Assembly (NCBI GenBank): GCA_015060395.1
Contig: SUYP01000003.1
Coordinates: 1 to 64,000 of the forward strand
Direction of reading: 5' to 3'
Length of the DNA: 64,000 nt
Source of the DNA: Bacteroidales bacterium
GTDB lineage: Bacteria > Bacteroidota > Bacteroidia > Bacteroidales > UBA932
Part shown: piece after piece, positions 15,700 through 23,988 of the stretch
Layout of the letters: the number at the start of each line of letters is the position of its first letter
Numbering within the stretch: position 1 is the first letter of the stretch
The notes under the pieces: generated by a model
Database searches by the model: none
The model's input: only the letters and a program-made list of their open reading frames with translations
Told to the model about the DNA's origin: nothing
Made by a program: the position numbers and the translations under genes

Positions 15700-16698
15700 T
15701 TATTCGGGGGTGTTGGCTGCGATAAGTTCGCGGATTTCCTTCTTTGCGGCTTTCCAGCGCGGGATGTCGATCTTCGTGCCTACTACTTCCACTACCTTTG
15801 CGGCTATGATGGAGCCGACTTCGCCACAGACCTTGAGCGGCATTCCGAGGGAGTGGGCATAGAGGAAGCCTGCTGCGTAGGTGTCTCCGGCGCCAGTCGC
15901 GTCAACCGGCTTTGCCGGCCAGGCTTCTATGAAGTGGTATTCGTCTCCGCTTTTGACCATAGAACCGTCTTTCCCTACCTTGACGATGGCTGTCTTGCAG
16001 GACTTGGAGATTTCGTCGAGGGCTTCGCGTGGCTCAAGGCCTGTGAATGCCTTGGCCTCGGTCTCGTTCGCGAATACTATATCTACATAATTATCGACGA
16101 GGTCGTGGAGGAATGCGAGGTTCGATTCCACGACGTTGTATGATGCCATATCGAGGGATATGATGCATCCTGCGGCCTTTGCGAGTTCTACGGCCCTGCG
16201 TATGGTCGCCTGGTTCTGCACAAGATATCCTTCGATGTGGAAATAGTCATATCCTTCGAAATACTCTGGCTTGAGGTCTTCCGGCACAAGTTCGAGGGCG
16301 GCTCCGAGATATACCGCAAATGTCCTTTCGGCATTAGGGGCTGTGATGAACACCATAGCTCTTCCCGATGAGTGGACTCCCTTGAGGAGGGTCGATCTGA
16401 TGCCGTACTGCTCCTGGTCGCTCTTGAAGAGGTGGCCGAGGTCGTCGTCTCCGACCTTTCCGATGAATCCGGATTCCATTCCGAAGATGGCTGTGCCTGC
16501 AATCGCATTGGCTGCGGATCCTCCTGCCACAAGCTGTACGCCCATCGGCTTGAGGGTCTTCCAGATCTTGTCGCCTGTCTCCATATCCACGTGCTGCATA
16601 CTTCCCTTAGGAAGATGGAACTCGTTCAGAAGGGTGTCGTCAGGAAGGACGGCGAGAATGTCCGTCAGGGCGTTTCCTATGCCTAAAATAGATGCCAT
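15700..16698 (-). CDS. PfkB-family carbohydrate/nucleoside kinase (adenosine kinase-like)
   Basis: 332 residues. Starts with the PfkB nucleotide-sugar-binding start G-I-G-N-A-L-T-D-I, has G-G-S-A-A-N (second motif region), and ends with the PfkB signature D-A-T-G-A-G-D-T-Y-A-A-G, whose catalytic Asp is residue 272. Length and overall pattern fit the adenosine/ribokinase-type group common in Bacteroidota, which phosphorylate the 5'-hydroxyl of adenosine using ATP; the exact substrate is not certain. First gene of the minus-strand run with the DUF6913-like and DUF368 genes. Confidence 0.85.
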   Translation of the reverse strand: MASILGIGNALTDILAVLPDDTLLNEFHLPKGSMQHVDMETGDKIWKTLKPMGVQLVAGGSAANAIAGTAIFGMESGFIGKVGDDDLGHLFKSDQEQYGIRSTLLKGVHSSGRAMVFITAPNAERTFAVYLGAALELVPEDLKPEYFEGYDYFHIEGYLVQNQATIRRAVELAKAAGCIISLDMASYNVVESNLAFLHDLVDNYVDIVFANETEAKAFTGLEPREALDEISKSCKTAIVKVGKDGSMVKSGDEYHFIEAWPAKPVDATGAGDTYAAGFLYAHSLGMPLKVCGEVGSIIAAKVVEVVGTKIDIPRWKAAKKEIRELIAANTPE

Positions 16699-16746
16699 AT
16701 CTGTTCATTTTAGTTATAAACCGGACAAAGTTAGCAAATAATTGGA

Positions 16747-16754
16747 TAACTTTG
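16747..16754 (+). promoter_or_regulatory. Candidate -7 box upstream of the flippase-like gene
   Basis: TAACTTTG matches TAnnTTTG. No TTG lies at the ideal upstream distance. Transcription from here would begin near 16760 and give a very short leader to ATG at 16770 or 16785. Confidence 0.4.
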
Positions 16755-16784
16755 CAGCCAATCTTCCGTATGCTTGGATTATAT

Positions 16785-17795
16785 ATGAAGGAAAAGATAT
16801 CGAAAATAGTAAAATATGCCGTTTCTGCGGCTCTGGCTGCGGTGCTGCTGTGGTTTTCTTTCCGCGATGTGGAGTGGAAGGAGTTCTGGGAGGGACTCAG
16901 GGAATGCCGTTGGGAATATATTCTTCTGTCGATGGCGGCCGGTTCGTTCGCATTCTGGCTCAGGGCATTGCGCTGGCGCAAGCTGCTTCTTCCGATTGAC
17001 GGGAGCATATCCCGAATTACGGTCTTCAACGGCATCAACATAGGCAATATTTCAAATTTCGTGTTTCCGCGTATAGGCGAATTCGTCCGTTGCGGAGTCA
17101 TAACACGCAGGTCGGAGCCGGTGGATCCGGACAGGCCTGAACACAAGAAGGCTTCATACGACAAGGTGCTCGGTACAGTCGTTCTGGAGCGCAGCTGGGA
17201 ACTTCTGGTGATGCTTCTTCTGCTGGCTGTCGTGGTTGTCGGAGGATTCGACCGTTTCGGAGGATTCTTTGTGGAGCAGATATGGACTCCTATGGCCGGG
17301 CGTCTGGACTTCAGCATCTGGTGGATCGTGGCCCTGCTGGGTGCGGCTGGTGTGGCTTTCATATATTTCCTATGGCGTCTGCGCGAGACAAATCCCTTCT
17401 TCAGCAAGGTCTGGGGCATATTCCGTGGTATAATCCAGGGTTTCGCAAGCTGCCTGAAGATGGATCAGAAATGGCTTTTCTTCGCATACACCGCCCTGAT
17501 ATGGCTCACTTATTGGCTGATGGCGGCAAGCACGGTCTGGGCGGCTCCTTTCCTGAGTGACCTTACGCTGATAGATGCTCTTTTCCTTTCTCTTGTCGGC
17601 GGACTCGGATTTGCAGTGCCGGTTCCCGGAGGCATAGGCGCCTTCCATTTCATCATAAGCCTCGCCCTTTCAGGAATCTATGGCATTCCTATGGAAATGG
17701 GAATAATATATGCGACTATCTCCCACACATCGCAGGCTATCACCCAGATCCTTTTCGGAGCAGCATCATACGCATACGAGGCTCTCAAGAAATAG
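16785..17795 (+). CDS. UPF0104 / AglD-like flippase-domain membrane protein
   Basis: 336 residues from ATG at 16785; a shorter-leader ATG at 16770 is possible, and the longer frame reaching back to 16692 would overlap the promoter and is rejected. About eight membrane spans. Conserved traits of the lysylphosphatidylglycerol-synthase TM-domain family: W-L-R-A-L-R-W near 55, G-N-I-S-N-F-V-F-P-R-I-G-E-F-V-R near 90, V-L-E-R-S-W-E near 130, and V-P-V-P-G-G-I-G-A-F-H near 285. These proteins lack the synthase domain and are thought to move lipids or polyprenol-linked sugars. Confidence 0.8.
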   Translation: MKEKISKIVKYAVSAALAAVLLWFSFRDVEWKEFWEGLRECRWEYILLSMAAGSFAFWLRALRWRKLLLPIDGSISRITVFNGINIGNISNFVFPRIGEFVRCGVITRRSEPVDPDRPEHKKASYDKVLGTVVLERSWELLVMLLLLAVVVVGGFDRFGGFFVEQIWTPMAGRLDFSIWWIVALLGAAGVAFIYFLWRLRETNPFFSKVWGIFRGIIQGFASCLKMDQKWLFFAYTALIWLTYWLMAASTVWAAPFLSDLTLIDALFLSLVGGLGFAVPVPGGIGAFHFIISLALSGIYGIPMEMGIIYATISHTSQAITQILFGAASYAYEALKK

Positions 17796-17838
17796 CAGAT
17801 GGCATTCATTTTGAATCCCAGGCTGCTAAAAGTCATTT

Positions 17839-18090
17839 ATGAATATCACTCATCTCAAAGAAGCAAACCGATTCGAGACTTACATCGAAGGGCATACGGC
17901 TTTTGTGGAATATGTCGTACGCGATGGTGCGCTTATAGTCATCCACACTTTTGTACCCGGCCCGCTTAAAGGACGCGGAATCGCCGGCGAACTTGTGAAA
18001 GAGGCATACAGCTATGCTGATAAAGAGGGCCTGGGATGCAAGGCGACCTGTTCGTACGCCCTGGCGTGGCTCGAAAAACACGGATATTAA
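17839..18090 (+). CDS. Mini-GNAT acetyltransferase (YjdJ-like)
   Basis: 83 residues, the usual length of the small stand-alone GNAT group (COG2388). It shows F-V-E-Y then P-G-P-L-K-G-R-G-I-A-G-E-L, the acetyl-CoA pyrophosphate loop, and C-S-Y-A-x-x-W-L-E-K-H. Probable small-molecule or protein N-acetyltransferase, substrate unknown. The next 246 bases contain no gene but hold a sigma-54-like site and two hairpins. Confidence 0.85.
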   Translation: MNITHLKEANRFETYIEGHTAFVEYVVRDGALIVIHTFVPGPLKGRGIAGELVKEAYSYADKEGLGCKATCSYALAWLEKHGY

Positions 18091-18115
18091 CAAATTCTTT
18101 ATCCAAATTAAACTT

Positions 18116-18131
18116 TGGCACGCACTTTGCA
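18116..18131 (+). promoter_or_regulatory. Sigma-54 (RpoN) -24/-12 promoter match
   Basis: TGGCACGCACTTTGCA: GG at 18117-18118 and GC at 18129-18130 with exactly ten bases between, in the full consensus context TGGCACG-N4-TTGCA. A start near 18142 would run into the hairpin at 18177-18218. No coding frame lies within the next 190 bases on this strand, so the product would be a short RNA, or the transcript would continue antisense to the exonuclease gene. Match is strong; activity is unproven. Confidence 0.6.
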
Positions 18132-18176
18132 AAAGTTTAATCACGGTTAGTTTAGTTGTTAATAATAGGGTTATGG

Positions 18177-18218
18177 TTTAATAATGGGACATCGATTCTT
18201 CGGTGTCCCATTATTAAA
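18177..18218. terminator. Perfect 15-bp hairpin, AT-rich base
   Basis: Arms 18177-18191 and 18204-18218 are exact reverse complements with loop TCGATTCTTCGG. The A/T run at the base acts as the poly-U track on both strands, so it may terminate in both directions. It would end the putative sigma-54 transcript at about 75-80 nt. Confidence 0.6.
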
Positions 18219-18278
18219 TTATACTGCCTGCTGATATACTGCTGGCGTGTAAGTGCTTGTGGCGCAGATGGTTACACT

Positions 18279-18310
18279 AAATGCCTGCTGTCAATGTGCA
18301 GCAGGCATTT
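18279..18310. terminator. Hairpin AAATGCCTGCTG, downstream of xth
   Basis: Arms 18279-18290 and 18299-18310 pair perfectly; the T or A runs at either end fit a bidirectional terminator. It lies 26 bp after the exonuclease stop on the minus strand. The same core stem (TGCCTGCTG/CAGCAGGCA) recurs after purH at 41005-41032. Confidence 0.6.
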
Positions 18311-18336
18311 CGCGTAATCGTTTGATGGATAGCACT

Positions 18337-19116
18337 TTATCTGGTCAGGGTGAGTTCCACGGGACAGTGGTCCGAGCCGAAAATCTCGGTGTGGATCTTT
18401 GCTCCTTTAAGCCTGTCGCGCAGATTCTCGCTGACTACGAAATAGTCGATACGCCACCCCGCATTCTTCTGGCGTGCCTGGAACCGGTATGACCACCACG
18501 AATATATGTCGGTCTGGTCTGGATAGAAATAGCGGAACGTATCTATGAATCCCGCATCCAGAAGATTGGTGAACTGGGCACGTTCCTGATCGGTGAATCC
18601 CGCGTTCATACGGTTCGTCTTAGGATTCTTGAGGTCTATTTCCTTATGCGCCACATTGAGGTCGCCGCAGACGATGACCCCCATTTTCTCGCCTTTGGCA
18701 TTGGTACGTCCGGCCAGTCCGCACAGGTATGCCCTGAAGTCATCCTCCCATTTCATCCTGTAGTCCAGCCTCTTTAGGCCATCCTGTGAATTAGGAGTAT
18801 ATACGCATACAAGGTAGAAATCCTCCATCTCCAGGGTCACTACACGGCCTTCGTGGTCGTGCTCATCTATCCCTATTCCATAACTTACCGACACCGGCTC
18901 GTGTCTGGTATATATCGCCGTTCCCGAATATCCCTTCTTCTCGGCATAATTCCAATATGACTTATATCCCAGAAACTCCAGGTCGATCTGTCCCTCCTGC
19001 AGCTTGGTCTCCTGCAGACAAAAGAAATCCGCATCCAGTTCCGCAAATATATCCGCGAACCCCTTCCCGCACACAGCCCTCAGGCCGTTCACATTCCAAG
19101 AAATGAATTTATACAT
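18337..19116 (-). CDS. xth: Exodeoxyribonuclease III
   Basis: 259 residues from ATG at 19116; the longer frame to 19155 lacks family sequence and is not used. Typical ExoIII/AP endonuclease: starts [14 protein letters not shown], metal-binding Glu in L-Q-E-T-K-L, G-T-A-I-Y-T-R, G-D-L-N-V-A-H, and ends with S-W-W-S-Y-R, W-R-I-D-Y-F and the catalytic S-D-H-C-P-V. Repairs abasic sites and trims 3' ends. Confidence 0.93.
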   Translation of the reverse strand: MYKFISWNVNGLRAVCGKGFADIFAELDADFFCLQETKLQEGQIDLEFLGYKSYWNYAEKKGYSGTAIYTRHEPVSVSYGIGIDEHDHEGRVVTLEMEDFYLVCVYTPNSQDGLKRLDYRMKWEDDFRAYLCGLAGRTNAKGEKMGVIVCGDLNVAHKEIDLKNPKTNRMNAGFTDQERAQFTNLLDAGFIDTFRYFYPDQTDIYSWWSYRFQARQKNAGWRIDYFVVSENLRDRLKGAKIHTEIFGSDHCPVELTLTR

Positions 19117-19198
19117 AAATTGACGTTTTTCTGATTGGTCAGGTGCCTCCCGCACCTCGCTTTCCGCTAAGATAACGCTTTTCTCTAAATTATTACCG

Positions 19199-19290
19199 AG
19201 ACCTAGTGCAAAAACCCAAAGAAAACGCTCGCGGTACCCTTCATTTTCGGGGTACCGCGAGCATTTTTACTATAAAACTGCACTAGGTCT
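19199..19290. repeat. 92-bp palindromic repeat, copy A
   Basis: Ends are a perfect 12-bp inverted repeat (AGACCTAGTGCA at 19199-19210, TGCACTAGGTCT at 19279-19290). Inside is a second 13-bp perfect stem (19227-19239 with 19250-19262; GCTCGCGGTACCC). Nearly identical to the copy at 21683-21774 that adjoins the RAYT gene. Its end overlaps the last two bases of the neighbouring nuclease-like gene's stop codon. Confidence 0.85.
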
Positions 19291-20404
19291 ATAACTCTTG
19301 AACGTCATATCCTTGCTTTTGGGCAAAATCGATCAGATTGCATATATTTGCTGGTCTGGAATCATTGTATCCCCAATAATTCCATCCGGTCTGGACCATA
19401 AATACTACTTTGTCTGAACTTTGAAGTTTTGCATCGGGTTTGTAGAGCCATCTTCTTTCAAAGTCCCTATCTGCACTCTGATCTTTTTTAATGGAAAATT
19501 CTTTTTCGGATAAGATTCTCACATATTTGTTAAGTTTGCTGCGAACTTCTTCAAATGTTAGAGTCGGATTATCTGCAATATATTTCTTTACTATGAAGAA
19601 TGCTAATTCAGCAGGTTTTCGACATATAATCCCGTTCAATGAATAAGACCTGTGCTTCTTTGATCCATTAATCGAAATCTCTGAATCGCTTGATTTGCTT
19701 CTGTCACAGGTAGGAGTCTTGTCTTCATTTGTGTACTTAATATTTTTCGGGCTGATAGAAATCTTGATGTTTTCAATTTTCTCATCTACCAGACACTTGG
19801 CAAATCCTTTTTGCATAAGGTGCTCTGTTAGAAGTTCTTTCAGTACTGTTTCACCATATTCAGAGCAAAAGGTTGATAGCACCGTGTCCAATGCTTTTTC
19901 TCTTATTCTTTTGTTGAGAATTTTCTCGCAATAGTCTTTCAACTTGATGCAATCGAATGTGTTTCTATGGAATAGTTCAACAAATCTTTCTCCATCACTG
20001 TTATTGCTTGTGATATCCACACAAAAGATAACTTCGGGGAATGTGTTCCCATCATCATAGTACAAACGGATTTCATCTCCTATATAAAGGCCAAATTTTA
20101 CGGGATGCTTTGCAAGCCTCATATATGAAACCAGCTGTCTTTCATCTTCAGGTTGAATGGTGTGCCCTGGCCGTTTGACCTCTATTACGAATTGTTCTAC
20201 CCCATTTAAGGAGACTACAATATCAGCCAGTTTTGTTTCGTGTCCGACCTGAATCGGATACTGCGTAGTTATTTCACCGATGTATTTCTTCCATCCAAGA
20301 AATCCAAGACATTGAGCGATGGTATTCTCATACTCTTTCTCTAAAGCATTCTTCGTCTTGCACGATGATAACCAATAACTTAATTCATTCCAAAGATCCC
20401 TCAT
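19289..20404 (-). CDS. Solitary HsdR_N-type PD-(D/E)XK nuclease-like protein
   Basis: 371 residues. The N-terminal 110 residues match the type I restriction HsdR N-terminal nuclease fold: Asp61 in K-L-A-D-I-V-V, then Glu75-Val-Lys77 in F-V-I-E-V-K-R-P-G, the PD-(D/E)XK active-site pattern. No helicase, methylase or specificity gene is present. The C-terminal 130 residues (about 245-371) form a second, unrecognised domain with L-N-K-Y-V-R and G-W-N-Y-W-G-Y-N. A TATATTTG box lies on its strand at 20422-20429. Its stop codon TAG takes its last two bases from repeat copy A. It may be a single-gene defence or maintenance nuclease; that is inference. Confidence 0.7.
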   Translation of the reverse strand: MRDLWNELSYWLSSCKTKNALEKEYENTIAQCLGFLGWKKYIGEITTQYPIQVGHETKLADIVVSLNGVEQFVIEVKRPGHTIQPEDERQLVSYMRLAKHPVKFGLYIGDEIRLYYDDGNTFPEVIFCVDITSNNSDGERFVELFHRNTFDCIKLKDYCEKILNKRIREKALDTVLSTFCSEYGETVLKELLTEHLMQKGFAKCLVDEKIENIKISISPKNIKYTNEDKTPTCDRSKSSDSEISINGSKKHRSYSLNGIICRKPAELAFFIVKKYIADNPTLTFEEVRSKLNKYVRILSEKEFSIKKDQSADRDFERRWLYKPDAKLQSSDKVVFMVQTGWNYWGYNDSRPANICNLIDFAQKQGYDVQEL

Positions 20405-20826
20405 ACATAAATGCGTTTTTGCAAATATAGCAAATGTCAGAAATATGGAGAAATCATAAAGTATGATGGTTGTAATCCCGCTGGGTCAAATTATTGCGAG
20501 TGTGAGGTCTTTGTGGCTTTTGAAAGAACTTTTTAATCTCTGTTTATCTTGCTTATCTCTCTTTTCGGATTCTGCTGGTGCAGCAGATATATCTCTTTTA
20601 AGGGCAGGAAAATTCTAATAAGAAACATTATCGTGGAAGTCGAGGGGAAACTAGAAAGGATATAAGTTACTATAAAACTGCACTAGGTCTATATCTCTAG
20701 ATGTCTTTAAAATAAATTTAAATATCATTAAAAAAGATTACATAAGCATAAAAAAGAGAAAAATGTGAAGAATCTTTTTTATGATTTGCCGCAACATCCC
20801 GAAAAACGGTTTACCTTCCGGCAAAA
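20405..20826. other. Intergenic region before the RAYT gene
   Basis: No gene. Contains the probable promoter of the nuclease-like gene (TATATTTG on the minus strand, 20422-20429), a repeat fragment (20667-20690), A-rich sequence, and an inverted repeat TTTGCCG/CGGCAAA (20785-20791 with 20819-20825) ending one base before the transposase ATG, which could mask initiation of the transposase. Confidence 0.5.
20667..20690. repeat. Right-end fragment of the palindromic repeat, copy B
   Basis: Matches the right end of copies A and C from the TTACTATAAAACTG stretch through TGCACTAGGTCT. The left end and inner hairpin are missing. Followed by ATAT, as copy A is followed by ATAA. Confidence 0.75.
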
Positions 20827-21684
20827 ATGAAAAGTTATTACCACATATGCAGTTACGGACTGGAGAAAAATGACATCTTTAAGAAAAGAGAAGATTTCAT
20901 AGCGGGAATGAATGATATCGCGATTTGTGTTTTAGGTTTTGACGTGAGTATTTTGTGCTTCTGTCTTATGAGCAATCATTTCCATTTTGTCCTGTATGGT
21001 ACTTTGGCAGAGTGTCGTAAATTCTCAGAGGAATACAAAAGAAGATGTGCGATGAGAATGAGGCTTGCCGGAGGAGAGGTGCGGGGGATGCGTGATGTGG
21101 AGGTGCAGATTTCTCTTGTTGACAGCCAGGAGTATCTGGAGAATGTAATCGCGTATGTTCTTCGTAATCCTCTTTCTGCCGGGATTCTGCTGATGCCTCA
21201 TCATTATCCGTGGTCTTCTGCTGCATTGTATTTCAATGGTGGGATTGAACAGACAGGGGAGAGACTAAATGAAATGAGTGAGAGGAAGCGTTTCAGGATA
21301 CTGAAGTCTAGAGTAGCGGTTCCTGATCGTTATCTTGTAGATGGTCAAGGAATGATTCTGCCGTCGTGCTATGTTGATTCGAGGGCTGTGGAACAGGTCT
21401 TCCGTCATCCTTCCAGATTAATGATGTCTCTCGCAAGAAGGGTTGAGAATGATGTCGAGATTCAACTTGGCGTAGCAGAGCAGATATCTATGACGGATCA
21501 GGAGATTCTGACTCAGTTAGGGGACTTGCTAAGGAATGAATTCCGAAAGGAGTCCCTGTCGGAACTTTCTATAGAACAGCGTATCAGACTTTGCTTGTTG
21601 CTGAAAAGAAATTTCAGAGCAGGAATCAAACAGATTGCGAGGATTACACGCCTTGATTCCGAGACTGTGGCAAAAGTGGTTTAG
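20827..21684 (+). CDS. REP-associated tyrosine transposase (RAYT, IS200/IS605-like)
   Basis: 285 residues. HUH motif His51-Phe-His53 in M-S-N-H-F-H-F-V-L-Y-G and the catalytic Tyr110 in A-Y-V-L-R-N-P-L-S-A-G, the same pattern as TnpA-REP (R-Y-V-V-A-N-P). The C-terminal 80 residues contain a helix-turn-helix-like segment (I-K-Q-I-A-R-I-T-R-L-D-S-E-T-V). RAYTs act as single-copy domesticated transposases that process palindromic REP elements as single strands. A repeat fragment lies upstream and a full repeat downstream; the downstream repeat begins inside the stop codon. Both active-site parts are intact, so the enzyme is probably functional. Confidence 0.88.
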   Translation: MKSYYHICSYGLEKNDIFKKREDFIAGMNDIAICVLGFDVSILCFCLMSNHFHFVLYGTLAECRKFSEEYKRRCAMRMRLAGGEVRGMRDVEVQISLVDSQEYLENVIAYVLRNPLSAGILLMPHHYPWSSAALYFNGGIEQTGERLNEMSERKRFRILKSRVAVPDRYLVDGQGMILPSCYVDSRAVEQVFRHPSRLMMSLARRVENDVEIQLGVAEQISMTDQEILTQLGDLLRNEFRKESLSELSIEQRIRLCLLLKRNFRAGIKQIARITRLDSETVAKVV

Positions 21685-21774
21685 ATCTAGTGCAAAAACC
21701 CAAAGAAAACGCTCGCGGTACCCTCTTTTTTCGGGGTACCGCGAGCGTTTTTACTATAAAACTGCACTAGGTCT
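21683..21774. repeat. 92-bp palindromic repeat, copy C
   Basis: Same length and layout as copy A: left end AGATCTAGTGCA (one change from the perfect end), inner GCTCGCGGTACCC/GGGTACCGCGAGC stem, right end TGCACTAGGTCT at 21763-21774. It lies between the converging RAYT and cysS genes and could also act as a bidirectional terminator. The first two bases are the AG of the RAYT stop codon TAG. Confidence 0.85.
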
Positions 21775-21782
21775 CTAAGAAT

Positions 21783-23324
21783 CTACTCCAAAGTCCATTC
21801 GGTTCCTTCCTTGGTGTCCTTGATCTGGATGCCCAGAGCCTTGAGGTCGTCGCGGATACGGTCGCTGGTTGTCCAGTCCTTGGCTGCCTTTGCTGCCTTG
21901 CGCTGTTCCAGCACCATATTCACGAGTCCGTCGATGGTCCTGACAGCCTTGCTGCCCTCGGAAGCCTCTTCGTCACGCAGGCCGAGAACTCCGAAGACGA
22001 TGTTGTCGAAGAGATCCACAAGTGCCTTGTAGTCAGATGCATCAAGAGTGATCTTCCTGTCTTTTGCCGTGTTGATGATACGTACGGCATCGAAGATGTG
22101 CGAGAGTGCAATCGGTGTGTTGAGGTCGTCGCAGAGAGCCTCATAGACGTTTTCCACCAGCGAACGTACTTCTGCATTTGAAGCCGTAACTGAATCAGGT
22201 GCGACGGCCGAAACGAATTCTCCGTATGCAAGGGTCGGAGCACCGGCAACACCGGCAGCTGCAGCAAGTGAACGAAGATCCTTCGCAGCCAGCATAATCC
22301 TCTTCAGACCCTTCTCGGCAGCCTGCAGGGCCTCGTTGCTGAAGTCGAGAGTTCCGCGGTAATGCGCCTGGAGGATGAAGAAACGCACGGTCATAGGGGT
22401 ATATGCCTGAGCCAGCTTCTCGTGACGGCCTGCAAACAGTTCCGGTAGAGTGATGAAGTTGCCGAGCGACTTGCCCATCTTCTTGCCCTCGATGGTGATC
22501 ATATTGTTATGCATCCAGTATTTCACTCCGCTGCATCCGCGTGAAGCTGTGTTCTGGGCGATCTCGCATTCGTGGTGAGGGAAGAGCAGATCCATTCCTC
22601 CGCCGTGGATGTCGAACTCCTTGCCGAGATACTTCTCGCTCATTGCCGAGCACTCGAGATGCCATCCGGGGAATCCGTCGCTCCAAGGTGAAGGCCAGCG
22701 CATTATGTGCTCCGGTGAAGCCTTCTTCCAAAGGGCGAAGTCATACGAAGCGCGCTTGTCCTGCTGGCCGTCAAGGTCACGTGTACCTTCCTTCACTTCA
22801 TCCAGTGTACGTCCCGACAGCACACCGTACTTGTGGTCCTTGTCATATTTCAATACGTCGAAATAGATCGAACCGTTGCTCTCATATGCATATCCGGCAT
22901 CGATAATCTTCTTCACGAGGTCGATCTGTTCGATGATATGTCCCGATGCGCGAGGCTCGATCGAAGGCGGAGCCACGTTGAGCATCCTCATAGCCTCGTG
23001 GTATGCGAGGGTACATCTCTGCACCACTTCCATCGGCTCGAGCTGCTCCAGACGTGCTTTCTTTGCAATCTTGTCCTCACCCTCGTCCGCATCGTGCTCA
23101 AGATGTCCCACATCAGTGATGTTGCGGACATAACGCACCTTGTATCCAAGATGCTTCAGAAGTTTTACGAATACATCGTATGTAACTCCCGGACGGGCGT
23201 GTCCGAGATGGGCATCACCATAAACGGTCGGACCGCAGACATAGAGTCCGACGTGACCCTCATTGATAGGCTTGAAAATCTCCTTCTTTCTCGAAAGGGA
23301 ATTTGTTATATAAAGTTCTCTCAT
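21783..23324 (-). CDS. cysS: Cysteine--tRNA ligase
   Basis: 513 residues from ATG at 23324; an in-frame extension to 23357 is not family-like. Class I synthetase: Cys30 zinc ligand in [12 protein letters not shown] motif as H-L-G-H at 39-42, C-S-A-M-S zinc site with G-W-H-L-E-C, H-G-G-G-M-D-L-x-F-P-H-H-E, and K-K-M-G-K-S for KMSKS. The C-terminal helical anticodon domain ends with [13 protein letters not shown]. Charges tRNA-Cys. Confidence 0.95.
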   Translation of the reverse strand: MRELYITNSLSRKKEIFKPINEGHVGLYVCGPTVYGDAHLGHARPGVTYDVFVKLLKHLGYKVRYVRNITDVGHLEHDADEGEDKIAKKARLEQLEPMEVVQRCTLAYHEAMRMLNVAPPSIEPRASGHIIEQIDLVKKIIDAGYAYESNGSIYFDVLKYDKDHKYGVLSGRTLDEVKEGTRDLDGQQDKRASYDFALWKKASPEHIMRWPSPWSDGFPGWHLECSAMSEKYLGKEFDIHGGGMDLLFPHHECEIAQNTASRGCSGVKYWMHNNMITIEGKKMGKSLGNFITLPELFAGRHEKLAQAYTPMTVRFFILQAHYRGTLDFSNEALQAAEKGLKRIMLAAKDLRSLAAAAGVAGAPTLAYGEFVSAVAPDSVTASNAEVRSLVENVYEALCDDLNTPIALSHIFDAVRIINTAKDRKITLDASDYKALVDLFDNIVFGVLGLRDEEASEGSKAVRTIDGLVNMVLEQRKAAKAAKDWTTSDRIRDDLKALGIQIKDTKEGTEWTLE

Positions 23325-23389
23325 AATCACTAATACAGTTTTTTCCGTGTGTCTCACGTGTTTGACACGGTTTTCCCGGCTGTAATCTG

Positions 23390-23397
23390 CAAATATA
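23390..23397 (-). promoter_or_regulatory. Candidate -7 box of cysS
   Basis: TATATTTG on the minus strand (TAnnTTTG), 66 bases upstream of the cysS ATG. The -33 element is not at ideal distance. The leader contains GTGTCAAACACGTGAGACAC-like inverted sequence. Confidence 0.42.
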
Positions 23398-23452
23398 GTG
23401 ATAATTATTTTTAAACTATTGGCAAAGATCTTATATTTACAAAAAATACGTT

Positions 23453-23890
23453 ATGGAAAACAAATACCTGAAAAAACCTTTCCCTGTCAAATTTTTCTTG
23501 ACCGCGATTATTCTGACCACTATCACAGTTCCTGTAGTAATGTTTATGTTCGGGCTGGGGCCTATAATTGCCCTTCTGGCATTTCTTGCGGCAGCGATTA
23601 TAGATCTGGTGCTTCTCAATGTATTCGGATTTTATCCTGTGGTGGAATCTGACCGGCTCCTGATCAGAAACTGTCTGTCCGGACGATCAAAGGAGTATCG
23701 TTATTCCGACATATTGCGTGTAGAGATAATTGAAGAAACGTCTGATAAATATGGCAGTTCATATAAGATGGTGCTGTATTTCCATAATGGGAAGAAACTA
23801 TCAAAGAATATCCTGGTTAGCGAGGAAATGCTGTATATCCTGTGCCAAGATCTCCAGGATAAAGGAGTGCCAGAGGTTACAAAAAGATAG
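23453..23890 (+). CDS. Two-span membrane protein with bacterial PH-like domain
   Basis: 145 residues. Two adjacent membrane spans (about 13-34 and 36-58), then a beta-rich cytosolic part of about 80 residues starting V-V-E-S-D-R-L-L-I-R-N, S-K-E-Y-R-Y-S-D-I-L-R-V-E and ending in a C-terminal helix (S-E-E-M-L-Y-I-L-C-Q-D-L), as in bacterial PH domains attached to membrane hairpins. Function unknown. Divergent from cysS. Confidence 0.6.
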   Translation: MENKYLKKPFPVKFFLTAIILTTITVPVVMFMFGLGPIIALLAFLAAAIIDLVLLNVFGFYPVVESDRLLIRNCLSGRSKEYRYSDILRVEIIEETSDKYGSSYKMVLYFHNGKKLSKNILVSEEMLYILCQDLQDKGVPEVTKR

Positions 23891-23988
23891 TAAATATGTA
23901 TTCAGTCAGCAAGTAGTCGGTAGTAACTTATCTGGGCTGGCCGGCTTGTTATAATTGAGCATAGCCCTCTATCAAAGCTATGGGAGGC

